From Thysanoteuthis rhombus (lineage: Eukaryota; Mollusca; Cephalopoda; Oegopsida; Thysanoteuthidae): a stretch of 64,000 nucleotides of DNA. The notes beneath the pieces are model-generated. The model was not told the DNA's origin. It searched no databases and saw only the letters and a program-made list of their open reading frames with translations. Numbering within the stretch: the stretch's first letter is position 1; every line of letters begins with the position of its first letter. The stretch is from positions 50,356,344 through 50,420,343 of the forward strand of contig OY735227.1 of assembly GCA_963457665.1 (NCBI GenBank), in the 5' to 3' direction. The position numbers and the translations under genes are program-made. Below are positions 22,926 to 32,744 of the stretch, in pieces.

Positions 22926-24660
22926 TTTGCTCTGTTTTAGACATAACTTGAATAGAATACATAGCTTCTTGTTGACGCTCTTATCAGCTTTTTTGAGTAG
23001 ACTGATGGTGATGTTATCTGGTCCAGGGGCTTTTCCTTTTTCTGTTTGTTTGATGGTTTGCTTTACCTCCAATGGTGTAATGTCTGGGAAGTCCTCGAAC
23101 TGATTGTCAGCGTCTTGTGTATTCTGGTCGTTATTTTGCTGTCCGTGTTCTAAAGAGTAGAGTTTTTGGTAGAATTCTTGGGTACGTTCGACAAATCTGC
23201 CTTTCTCTGTTTTTATGTCAATGTTTTCTTCGAGTATGCTAGTTATTTGTTTCTCTCCTATACTGACAGCTTTGTTTAATTGCTTTAAAGCCCCAATGTT
23301 TTTCGAGAGTGGTTTCGATGATTGCTGTCGTATACCTTCTTTTGTCTTCTCTTAGTTTTTTTTATTGTTTTGTTCAGTTCGGTCTCCTCTATTTTTCCCT
23401 TGTTGTTGGTGGTGGTTTGAGGTTTCTGCTCTTTTCAATCAGTTTCCTAGTTTCTTCTGAGATTTTAATGATGGTCTGCGTGCTTCTTGGTTTGAACATA
23501 GTGGCAGCTTCAATTAGAGAGGTTGTTATTTTGCTGTAGAGTTCGTTAATATTGATGTCTTTCCCATCGGTAAGTATTTCAAATTTGTTCTTCCATTCTA
23601 GCTTGAAGGTTTGGGTGAGTTCATTTGGTGCGTTCAGTGGTTGCTGTTTGGTGAGGAACAATTTTCTATGATCTTTATCAGTGTTTACCTACATCTCACA
23701 TCTTACCATTCTATAGACGCTTCCTAGGTTTACTTAGTTTAGAATTTGAATGTCTTTGATTGTGTCGCTTCTGTCCGTTAGGATATAGTCAATTTCGTTT
23801 TTGGTTTCGTGGTTGGGGATCTCCCAAGTCCGTTTTCTATTTGGGGTCCTTTTTGAAGAATTTATTCATGATCTTGAAGTGGTTTGCGGTTGCAAAGTTT
23901 ACAAGATCTTCACCTCTTTCGTTCCGTTTTTTGTGTCCGAATTTTCCAATGCATCTTTTGTCTCCTAGTCCAACTTGTGCGTTAAAGTCTCCCATATTGT
24001 TTATCTCTTCTTTGGATGGTTGCGAAGTGGGAGCGGACACTTGGATGACATCTAACTTGTATCTCTTTGAGAGTTGTATGGTGACGCTGGTTACGCAGTC
24101 TGAGAGAACTTTGAAGCCTACTACGTTGTCTTTAAAGTCCTTATTGATGATGAAGCCTACTCCACTTTGTTTTACTATCTGTTTTCCGTAGCTGTGGAGA
24201 AGGTGTTTGCTCCTCAGTTCGAGTTGTTCTTCTCCTGGACTTCTCATTTCGGTAAAATCGATGATGTCCCACTTGATGTTCTTGATTTCACTTTCTAGAT
24301 GGGTCAGGAGAGAATTTGTAGAGAGTGTTCTGACGTTGTAGGGGCTGATGTATAATGTTCTCTTGCTGAGGGTTTTTGGGTTTGGGTTTTGTTGGGTGGT
24401 CGCTGTTAGAGCACATCTCTCCCACCCAAGGCAAGTGATGCAGCTGAGCCTTTTGGGAACGATGACCCGGCTGGAACGGACGTTTTCGTGGTGTAGAGTT
24501 TGGGTAGTCGCAGTTGGAGTACATCACCCCCACCCAACACAAGCGATGTGGCTCGGCCGTTTGGGACCGAAGACCCAGCAGGAACAGCCGGTATAACTAT
24601 CATTGTGCAAACCATGGCGAGTGTTGGGTCATGCTCTGTCACGCTGGCCCATGACGTGTC
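22926..24660 (-). mobile_element. RTE-type LINE: endonuclease and start of RT
   Basis: On the minus strand an AP-like endonuclease domain is readable from about 24370. Blocks in order are ISPYNVRTLST (Asn of the active site), IIDFTEMRSPGEEQ (catalytic Glu), SGVGFIINKDF, VIQVSAPTSQPS and MGDFNAQVG (Asp/Asn), with a later DKDHRKL carrying the terminal His region. After a linker come GKAPGPDNITISLLKKADKS and CILFKLCLKQ, the first RT block, where the copy stops. Between SAPTSQPSKEEI and the GDFNAQVG block roughly 15-20 residues usual in RTE are missing. Stops and shifts show it is dead. It lacks the 3' end instead of the 5' end, so a deletion or later rearrangement removed the RT. Confidence 0.8.
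24410..24600 (-). repeat. ~113-bp direct duplication in RTE 5' region
   Basis: Two similar blocks encode VPAGSSFPKGSAASLALGG and VPAGSSVPNGRATSLVLGG on the minus strand, upstream of the endonuclease. They lie about 113 bp apart. Confidence 0.6.
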
Positions 24661-25065
24661 AAAGTTGGATTAGTGGACAAGTGAATAGAATAAATTATAA
24701 AAATATATAAAAGTTTTGGTTTACTTATCCAGTCTTGATCTCTTGCTATGGTGAGGCCTACAGGTTGCTTTGAGCCGTAGAAAAAAAATTTCTTTTTAAC
24801 TTGTTAAAGAGTACTACACTCGAACTGGGCTTGGATTAACCGATATCGAAGAAGAGATATTGAAAGGTTGATGCCAAAAGCAATTGACATGAAATGAAAC
24901 TTAAGGGAAAAAAGATGCAGATGGCTTTTGTGTTTCAAATGTCGATTGAAATGAAGAGCAGGTGTTTTGAGACCAGGTCGGCTGCTACCCGTCTTTTGTC
25001 ATATTCAATGAATTATGCGTCCATCTTGTCTGACAATCGAGTTGATTCACTGATGTTTGCATGAT
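24661..25065. other. Unassigned; possible RTE 5' UTR
   Basis: Flanks the 5' side of the minus-strand RTE copy; no motif. Confidence 0.3.
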
Positions 25066-25068
25066 GAA

Positions 25069-25124
<56 letters not shown>
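25069..25124. repeat. (GAT)n microsatellite
   Basis: About 18 units. It resembles the tail of RTE copies, but no RTE 3' end precedes it. Confidence 0.95.
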
Positions 25125-25125
<1 letters not shown>

Positions 25126-25295
25126 AAGAAAACTACGTAAGGAAGATTAACAGTTAATTTTGTTCTCTTCTCGTTGACCTTGGAGTCGTGAAAGGTTGTG
25201 ATATTTTTAATGTGAAGAACTCATCATTTAATTTCATTCATCTCCAATTTTTTCCATCTTCGTATTTTTAGAAAACTCCTGTCTTATTTGTTTAC

Positions 25296-25314
25296 TCTCT
25301 CTCTCTCTCTCCCC

Positions 25315-25347
<33 letters not shown>

Positions 25348-25370
25348 CCCCCCTCTCTCTCTCTCTCTTA
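25296..25370. repeat. (CT)n microsatellite with C runs
   Basis: CT run interrupted by short C tracts. Confidence 0.9.
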
Positions 25371-25496
25371 CCTTTTATTCGGTTAGTACATTGTTTTGCA
25401 CACTATTTCCGTGTCGTTCACCCTCAAGACTTACAAAATTACATTCAATTGAGACTTAATTTCCTTATCTTTTTTTATTTTCATCTTATTCTCGTT

Positions 25497-25516
25497 TATG
25501 TATGTATGTATGTATG

Positions 25517-25565
<49 letters not shown>

Positions 25566-25650
25566 ACATACACATAAACCTTACCTCAAAACACTTTACT
25601 CCCCAGTCTGTCTCACTCTTTACAGTTCATACTATATATATATATATATA

Positions 25651-25692
<42 letters not shown>
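25497..25692. repeat. (GTAT)n and two (TA)n runs
   Basis: GTAT tetranucleotide passing into TA (to 25560), then a second TA run at 25634-25692. Confidence 0.95.
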
Positions 25693-25697
<5 letters not shown>

Positions 25698-25788
25698 GTA
25701 TGAGTATTAACTCAGTTCTTAATACTTTTTTTTTGTCAAACATCAGTCCAAACCTTGAGATGACTTTGCTTTTCTACCGTAGCAGCAA

Positions 25789-25819
<31 letters not shown>

Positions 25820-26577
25820 TATCATTGTCAAATTTGGGGGGTAAAAATTAACATTGTCTTTCCATGATTTGAAATCGATTTCAATTGTGTTTCATGGATA
25901 TTAGAAAATTTATTAAAGAAATACGCACGGGTTTATTTAATTCTAAAGAATAGATACATTCATACTAAACAAATACTTTGTAGTTTCATCCACCCCACCT
26001 TCGATAATTGCATTTACCCTCGGATGGATCACTCACTAATTTAAAAAACACTGTGTTAGTCTGCCTCTGATAGTTCGGGGAATTGTCTCTTCCTTCTTTC
26101 CTTCCCCTGTCTCTATTTCTAATCTTTTTTCTGAAGAATATGTTTTAAGATACATATCTATCTCCCTTTGCTAAATTCATTAAGTTACTTTCGATTATAC
26201 AAACATTTTTCTCATTATTGTGGAAACTTAAGAAAGCTTTGGGGATGGGAAATAAGTATGAAAATATGAGCATAATCAATCAAACTTTCTTATTTGTTAT
26301 TCAATTACTGATTATGCAGAAGTATTTTGATACATGTATAACATCAAGTAATAGCTTAATAATGTTTGATACATGTAGTGTATGTATTGATATTCATGTA
26401 GTATAAATATCGTGCGCTATTGATATGGAAGAATTGCCAATAAAAGATATCAAATAAAGGGATATTCATAATAGGTAATAATCGAACCATACATTATTGA
26501 TGGACCAAAGGTTCTTTCCCCTTTTTAGGTGAGTTTGCATTAGTTGATTTTGTAAATCTGATTAGATTCTGGTGTTC
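25693..26577. other. Unassigned
   Basis: Contains a short (CAA)n run at about 25788-25820; otherwise nothing recognised. Confidence 0.4.
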
Positions 26578-27237
26578 TAATCATCATCATCATCATCATG
26601 ATCAGTCTTGGACATAGACCTTCCCCACAATTTGCCTCACTTCTCTATCATGGGCGTCACAGAGCCAGTACTTCCTGAACTTGTCTAGCTCGTCTCTCCA
26701 TCTAACATTTTTCCGGCCTCGGTTGCGCATGTGGTCTCGGGGAATCCATGTTGTGAGTCGTGATGTCCATCGATTGTCTGCCATTCTTGCAACATGGGCA
26801 GCTCACCGCCATTTGAGATTTTTTATGGATTCTATGATGTCTCTAACTCTTGTCTTTTCTCGGATGTGCTGTGCTGTTTTGTGGTCTCTCCATATGAGGC
26901 CCTGCATTATTCTTTCATGTGCACGTTGCATGGTTCTCAGTTTACGGGTCTGTCTCTTGGTTAAGTTCCATGTTTCAGCTCCATAAGTGACTATTGGGAG
27001 GATGCATTGGTTATACACCTTTCTCTTAAGGATTAATGGAATCTTATTATTTTTTAAGGTTGAGCTTACTCTGCCAAAGGCTTGCCATCCTAGTGTGATT
27101 CTTCGCTTGATTTCTTCTTCTTTTGAGGGTCTCATGGAGATTTTGAGGGTTATTGAGTTAAATCTCAGCGATTGACGATGGTTAAAAAAAAATGTTGCCT
27201 TTCGTGGTGTTGCTAAGCTGTCGCTGGTTGACATGGG
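26578..27237 (-). mobile_element. RTE-clade LINE, C-terminal ORF and 3' end
   Basis: Best-preserved 3' end of this family. The minus frame runs about 211 codons from 27234 to 26602 with one in-frame stop. It shows the RT thumb pattern RRITLGWQAFGRV, LKRKVYNQCILPIVTYGAET and RKLRTMQRAHERIM, then HVARMADNRWTSRL, a WIPRDHMRNRG segment and DELDKFRKYWL. The stop falls where relatives read KWRWAGHVARM, consistent with Trp TGG to TGA. The element ends at an ATG/ATC repeat (26580-26600 on plus), the tandem-repeat tail expected for RTE. Confidence 0.85.
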
Positions 27238-27594
27238 AAATGCCGAGAAAAAGATTGTTGGGGTACTGTTGTTTCAAAAGAACTCACCTCTGCTCAATGA
27301 GCAGAATAATTCAAATTCAGTTTTCAAATCATTTATTTACATGATAAATTAGAAAATGATGTACACAATCTTCTTGAAATCGTGAGTTGCAGATATAAGA
27401 AAATGATATTTTTTGTACATTCTAGACTGATCACCCAGGGACAACCTTTTATGGGTTGAAATTAGAATTTTTCTTTCTACAACAAACATTTAGCAGCAAG
27501 AATCGTTAAACTAGCACCATTTTGTGGTACCAAACATTTTATGAAAATCCATATTCAAACAAAAAGGAGATATTTTTCAAGAGAACCTGCTAAA
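27238..27594. other. Unassigned
   Basis: No recognised element. Confidence 0.4.
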
Positions 27595-27944
27595 TCATAG
27601 ACATGGCTGTGCCTACAGACCTCAGAGTAAATAAGGAAGAGAGTCAAAAACTGGGAAAATACCAGGACCTGGCAGGAGAGCTGTCAGCAATGGCCCATTA
27701 CTGTGCCAACGGGGAGAAATGGTGGTGGAGGTACGAACTACAGCGCTGCTGTGATAGGTAAGGGAGATAAGAGAGGAGGGCTGGATACGAAAGAGACTTA
27801 CTGTCAGCTTCCAGTGATAACCACTGGGCAACGAGTGCAAAACTGTAAACCACAGCACTGCTATGGAATGTGAGTACGTGAAGGGGAGGACTGTCACTCA
27901 GTCTCCACATGTGACCACGACGCAACTGCGAATGCAATAATAAC

Positions 27945-27985
<41 letters not shown>

Positions 27986-28021
27986 TGATGATGATAATGA
28001 TAATAATGATAATAATAATAA
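27595..28021 (+). mobile_element. LINE family F (RLE-like), copy A1, 3' end
   Basis: Starts in the coding end (ACATGGCTGTGCCTACAGAC, encoding DMAVPTD) and jumps after about 100 bp into the 3' UTR (CCACTGGGCAAC, then GTAAACCACAGCACTGCT). It ends in (TAA)n at 27938-28021. Internally deleted and inactive. Confidence 0.75.
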
Positions 28022-28653
28022 TTTGACATCCAAACCGACCACCTCATCCAGGCAAGAAGACCGGACTTGGTAATCGTGCCAAATAGTAGACATGGCTGTA
28101 CCAGCAGAGTTAAAAGAGTAAAAAGGAAGGAGAGTGAAAAACGGGGAAAATACCGGGATCTTGCGAGAGAACTGAAGAAGGTGAGGAACATGAAAGCCAG
28201 GGTAATGCCAGTCATACTGGGCGCACTAGGGACTGTCCCAAAGACATTGAGGGTGAGACTGGAGGAGATCAGGACAAAGGGAAGGGTTGAGACTGTACAG
28301 ACCGCAGCACTGCTAAGAACTACGCGGATACTGAGGAAAGTGCTAGGAATATAAAGACTGCAACACTAATTGTTAACAGTGACCTAACAGAGGAAAGGAA
28401 ATGAAAGCGGAAATGTAAACCACAGCACTGGCATGATAGGTGAAAGAGAGAAGAGATGTTGACTGAAGACCCGAGGAGACTTATTGTCACTCAGCCTTCA
28501 GCAATGACCACTGGGCAACCGGTGTGAAACTGTAAACTGCAGTATTACTGTGGCCTATGAGAACTAGGAGAGAAGGGCTGGAGACTTGAGGAGACTTGCT
28601 GTCACTCAAACTCCAGCGGTAACCACCAGGTAACTGGTGTGAGATTGCAAATG

Positions 28654-28698
<45 letters not shown>

Positions 28699-28706
28699 GT
28701 AATAGT

Positions 28707-28747
<41 letters not shown>
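28022..28747 (+). mobile_element. LINE family F, copy A2, C-terminus and 3' UTR
   Basis: It begins directly after the TAA tail of A1. It encodes DIQTDHLIQARRPDLVIV, then, after loss of about ten codons around the second catalytic Asp, a continuous frame KYRDLARELKKVRNMKARVM, PVILGALGTVPKTL, ending LLRTTRILRKVLGI and a stop at 28354. RRPD followed in relatives by an Asp about 14 residues later fits the PD-D core of restriction-like endonuclease LINEs. The 3' UTR follows (28355-28640), with a TAA/TAG/CAT tail to 28747. Confidence 0.8.
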
Positions 28748-28749
<2 letters not shown>

Positions 28750-28753
<4 letters not shown>

Positions 28754-30250
28754 CCCAAGAGTGCAGAATGGTCAAAAGGAAATATAAACTAACAACGAAA
28801 AAAGACGAACCTCCAATTAAAGAATATACAATCTAAAAGCCAAAGGGTAAGTTTGTTTGAGAAGAGGACTAAATTTTACTGCCCGAACTTGGTGTAGTAC
28901 ACTCGCCAAGAAAATTCACCGAGAGATGGACAGCCAGCGGAGATTGAAGAACCAGTTTCAATAGAAAATATAGTGAGATTCTAGGCAAACATTTTGAACA
29001 TCGGTTAATCGTTCAAGGCGAACTTTGAATGGTTTAAAAGAGAAGATGAAAGAATGAAAGGTAAAACCTTATGTAAATAGAACGATATAACAGAAGAAGA
29101 CGCCCATGCTCCCTGGAAAGTACACAAACGGAAATCCCAAGGGATGAATAAAATCCCCTACTTCTGGCTAAATACACTCTCATCTGACCACGTAAATTGG
29201 ACAAAATCTCAGTCCAACGTTATAAAAGCCCCACATGAAGTGCCTGCCAGGTCAAGCAATGGCACCACTTACCTCCTTCAAGTGAACGCAACAATCCACT
29301 GATGGATACAAAACCTGTAAGAAGAGAATAAACCACCTTTCCTTTGTGGATGATCTTAATTTCTATGCAACAGATGACTCAGAGCTAAGGGGGCTGTTTC
29401 AAACTGTTAAGTGATTCAGTGAAGATATCGGAATTACATTCCACCTCAGTGAGTGTACAGAGGCAAGATTCATGCAAGGGAAACTGGCGATAACAAAAGA
29501 TATCCTCTTAGACCTGGACACAACCATTTAAGAACTTTAACAGGAATGTATCCAATAAATACCTCGGAATTGATGGAAACAATGTAATCCAATATGCATT
29601 TATGAAAGAAACAATATAAAAAAAGTATAACAAAAGGGTTCGAGCCTTCCTTAAAACTGGGCTCAACTTAAAGAACCGCATACAAGCTATCAACACTTTG
29701 ACAATACTTGTAGTATGATAGAGTTCTAAATTGGAACATAACTGACATACACCGAATGATATCTAAAACAAAGAAACTCATTGCCAACAGCTAAATGCAC
29801 CAACCAAAAGCAGACGTAGATCGACTCTACCCCCTCCCCCAAGAAAAAGAAGATGACAAAGGTATGATCAAGCTAGAACTATCATTTAAAACTGCAATCA
29901 TCAGCCTTCACGCTTACCTGCAAGTACGTGACGACCGGATATTACCTCAGTTATCAGGGAATCCAAAGCATCTCAAGATAAACTAAACATGACCGGCATA
30001 AGCCAACAGACCCCCTCACAAGCTGCAACAAAGGTTGCAAGAAATGTATTTAGACAACAAGTAATAATAATATTGTAAGAACACTTGGAACAGGAAACCC
30101 TTGTACAGCCAATACCCAAGATGCTGATGTAAATAATACTAAAACCCATCAGGGGCTACGAAATTTAGGGTTAAAAGACAAAACAAAGGGCTTCACCCTG
30201 GCTACTCAAGAAAAATATCTTAGTTGAATACTAGGAAACCTAAACAAGTA
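28750..30250 (+). mobile_element. LINE family F, copy A3, reverse transcriptase part
   Basis: Starts right after the tail of A2. Broken plus frames follow an RT: EEDAHAPWKVHKRKSQGMNK with IPYFWLNTLSSDHVN (block 1), a deletion of the middle fingers/palm, then HLSFVDDLNFYATDDSEL around 29345-29385 with the catalytic FVDD, GKLAITKDILLDLDTTI, NKYLGIDGNNVIQYAFMKE, RVRAFLKTGLNLKNRIQAI and a thumb-side stretch KADVDRLYPLP...ELSFKTAIISLHAYLQVRDD. Several stops and frameshifts. It probably continues at 31310 after insertions. Confidence 0.75.
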
Positions 30251-30455
30251 TTAGATAAAGAAAATTGTCCTCACCGGAACCGGCCATATCTTTCACAAAA
30301 CATTGTCCATGTAGATATTTAGTCTCCTATACAACTATGTACTGTTTACTGTCTAGCCTCGTGTATGACCCCCATGGTACTCACACACGCATGCACACAC
30401 ACACATACACATATATATATGTGTATATATATACTGGATGGGTGAAAGTCTATAG

Positions 30456-30497
30456 CCACACTGAAGAGATGTAATCCATTGGAACAGCTGTCTGTGG
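30456..30497 (+). ncRNA. Hammerhead-like motif, upstream copy (A13 mutated)
   Basis: Stem I CCACA (30456-30460) pairs with TGTGG (30493-30497). Core CTGAAGA 30461-30467. Stem II GATG/CATT 30468-30480. Second core segment GGAA at 30481-30484, where GAAA is expected. Stem III palindrome ACAGCTGT 30484-30491, predicted cleavage after C30492. The A-to-G change at position 13 should weaken or abolish activity. Confidence 0.6.
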
Positions 30498-30755
30498 ATG
30501 ATACGATAATTGATGCTCCTCTATTCAGGGTTGAGCACTCTTTAAGTGAGGTAACTCATCCATTGTGAGCTTATGCAATGTTCTTCCTAGGGAATAGAGC
30601 ACTCTGGTGGATGTGGAGTTTCTGCCTAAAAATGAATATATCGCTTAAATTCAGCCTTATTGACCACCCAGTCCAGAGGTAGGATATCGGCCTCCGGGTT
30701 CGATGTGAGGGATTCAATTCTGCCTCGCAGTACTGGATGGGTTAAAGTCTATAGA

Positions 30756-30797
30756 CACACTGAAGAGATGTAATACATCGAAACAGCTGTCTGTAGA
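30756..30797 (+). ncRNA. Hammerhead-like motif, downstream copy (core intact)
   Basis: Core CTGAAGA 30760-30766. Stem II GATGT/ACATC (30767-30771 with 30775-30779), closed by the G-C pair usual next to the core. GAAA 30780-30783. Palindromic ACAGCTGT 30783-30790 and C30791 before the cleavage site. Stem I keeps only ACA/TGT next to the core, then mismatches. A very short palindromic stem III is a known trait of Penelope-type hammerheads, which can act as dimers. Confidence 0.65.
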
Positions 30798-30801
30798 TCA
30801 C

Positions 30802-30808
<7 letters not shown>

Positions 30809-30858
<50 letters not shown>
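30809..30858. repeat. (TA)n microsatellite
   Basis: Pure TA run following the hammerhead unit. Confidence 0.95.
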
Positions 30859-30859
<1 letters not shown>

Positions 30860-30860
<1 letters not shown>

Positions 30861-31045
30861 CATAAATTGTCTTATATCATATTGAAACTCTATTCAAAAT
30901 GATCTCCCGTTATTACACGGTGAACGTATCATTTGGCCTAGACAACATGAATATAATAAACAATAGAAGAAAATGGGGCTGCTGCAGAAATCAAAACCTG
31001 CGACCGATAGACCGTTGCTCTAACCATTAAGCAAAACAGTCATCG
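30860..31045 (-). mobile_element. tRNA-derived SINE (family S1), copy 2
   Basis: On the minus strand: tRNA-like head TTAATGGTTAGAGCAACGG then CGCAGGTTTTGATTTCTGC (decayed B box), followed by the S1 body (CATTTTCTTCTATTGTTTAT and CACCGTGTAATAACGGGAGA on the minus strand). It lies between the two halves of LINE F copy A3. Confidence 0.7.
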
Positions 31046-31049
31046 GTTG

Positions 31050-31122
31050 TCATAACATTGTTGCCTATCTTAAGTTTCGCTCTGAAACTTGGTGTGCAAT
31101 GAATACTAACAGACATCAAAAG
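31050..31122. repeat. Short shared segment with 36206-36274
   Basis: Both contain ATTGTTGC, TTTCGC or TTTCACGC, GAAACT, TGCAATGAATACT or TGTAATGAATACT, and ACATCAAAAG. In both places LINE F sequence follows. Origin unknown. Confidence 0.5.
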
Positions 31123-31309
31123 AAAAACATATAATAATAAAAATAATAATAATTAAAATGTATATGGAAGCAGTGAAGACATCATAAAAAGTGACCGAAG
31201 AAGCGCAACGAACAACCAAAAAGTAGAAAACTATGGAACAGCAAAGCAAAGAAGGAAAGAAAAATGGAAAAAGAAAAAAAATATATACCAAGAATCCAAA
31301 AGACATATA

Positions 31310-32270
31310 TAGGATGTGGCAGACGAGATATCATGGATATGGCCACGAAAAGGAAACCTGAAGAGAGAAACAGAATCGCTCATCATGGCAGCTCAAAACA
31401 AAAGCATCAGAACAAACTATAACAAAACCTAAATTGGCAGAACACAGACAAACGCCAAGTGTCACCTATGTGGAGGAAGGATGTGACTGTAAACCACATA
31501 ACTAGTCAACAAGCCCAGAAGGAGTATAAACAAAGACACGATAGAGTAGCAACAGTCATACCCTGAGAATTGAGTAAATGAATGGGATTTGACCATACGG
31601 AAAAGTGGTATCAGCACAAACTGAAGACGGCCCTGGAGAATGGAAACCACAAATTACTTTTGGACTTTGACATCAAAACCGACCGCTTCATCCAAGTGAG
31701 AATACCAGACCTCCTTATTGTGGACAAGAAGAGGAAAATCTGCTGTGCCTGCAGACCATAGAGTAAAGAGGAAAGAGGGTGAAAACTGGGAAAATACTTA
31801 GATTTGAGAAGAGAGCTGAAGATGTAGAACATGAAAGTCAGGGTAGTGCCAGTATTAATAGGTTCACTCAAAACTGTACCAAAGATACTGGGAGCTGACA
31901 TTCGAGGAACTTGGGATAAAAGGAAGGATTGAGACTAAATAGACCACAGCACTACTGGGGACTGCACGAATTCTGAGGAAAGTGCTAGAAATATAAGATC
32001 TACGACACCAACTGGTAGCAGTGGCCTAACAGAGGAGGAGAGAGAAAAAATACCTAAATGGTAGTGAAGGTATGAACCACAGCACTAATGTGATACGTGA
32101 GGGAGAGATGAGATGAGGGCTGAAGACCTGAGGAGACTTATTGTCACTCAGCCTTCAGCGAAAACCGCCGGTTAATTGGAATTTGAGAGTGTGAAGGGGA
32201 GGGTTAGAAACCCGAGGGAACTTGCTGTCATTAAGTCTACAGCTGTGACCACCAGGTGACTGGAGTGATG

Positions 32271-32326
<56 letters not shown>
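31310..32326 (+). mobile_element. LINE family F, copy A3, CCHC-endonuclease and 3' end
   Basis: Decayed plus frames show a zinc-knuckle-like CHLCGG...VNHITS (fourth Cys lost), AQKEYKQRHDRVATVI, EKWYQHKLKTALENGNHKLL, then LDFDIKTDRFIQVRIPDLLI followed by VDKKRK, where the PD-D endonuclease-like core begins. The second Asp block is deleted. The C-terminal motif and the 3' UTR (CAGCCTTCAGCG, CCACCAGGTGACTGG) follow, with (TAA)n at 32268-32326. RT, then knuckle, then PD-D domain is the order of R2-like LINEs. Confidence 0.75.
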
Positions 32327-32473
32327 TTGTGGATTAATAGGCGATCGACTGTGTTGGAAACAGCCATGATCACCTTACATTAATAATCAATCGATCGTTA
32401 CGGTGAAATAGCGGGAACAGAGTGGAATAGAGACAAGAAAGAAAGATAAATGTTTCAATATGAAGGCTGATGG
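32327..32473. other. Unassigned
   Basis: Nothing recognised. Confidence 0.4.
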
Positions 32474-32583
32474 GGACTGTTTACTTGATTATTTCATTTT
32501 TATTCTTGAATGTTTGATTTGATTTTTAAATAACACAATACTTTTTGCATGGATATATATGAACTATACTTACATACTTGGTT
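32474..32583. repeat. Duplicated segment, copy 1 (with 34674-34797)
   Basis: GGACTGTTTACTTGATTATT through TTTTTATTCTT and TTTGATTTGATTT to an end reading, on minus, GTATGTAAGTATAG. The partner at 34.7 kb matches closely, including the donor-like end. Confidence 0.7.
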
Positions 32584-32744
32584 GAAGATTATGCAAAGAA
32601 ATTCCCCTCCGGCCATTGTTCTTCATAGTTGAAATACGCCCCTGCCATTATCCTCCGTGGTCGAAATGGTGCCGTAACCTCAGATATACGCGCATTGATA
32701 GGCACAAACTTTCTTTGGTTTGCTGCAACCTCAAGGCCAAGGTC
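32570..32744 (-). CDS. Putative last exon or exon fragment
   Basis: The minus strand has an acceptor (TTTCTCTACAG just above 32744) opening 51 codons, DLGLEVAANQRKFVPINA, then RISEVTAPFRPRRIMAG, then AYFNYEEQWPEGNFFA and a stop at 32589. A donor-like GTATGTAAGT follows at about 32565-32576, after the stop. Composition is protein-like and not repeat-driven. I do not recognise it. Confidence 0.3.

Larger units (their letters stand above)
30432..30810 (+). mobile_element. Retrozyme-like unit: 299-bp direct repeat with two hammerheads
   Basis: A block starting TACTGGATGGG occurs at 30432 and again at 30731, similar over about 80 bp, period 299. Each block holds a hammerhead-like motif. Between them is a non-coding stretch with a tRNA-like segment (CCGGGTTCGATG and GGATTCAATTCTGCC near 30697-30725) that could be a pol III promoter. 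Cleavage in both motifs would release an RNA of 299 nt. Tandem hammerhead units are known from animal retrozymes and Penelope terminal repeats; membership here is inference. It sits inside the LINE F copy A3 and is followed by a TA tract (30809-30858). Confidence 0.6.

Noticed and set aside
28460-28500. CTGAAGA or CTGAGGA in LINE F 3' UTRs as hammerhead cores
   Set aside because: No hairpin plus GAAA follows in any copy.
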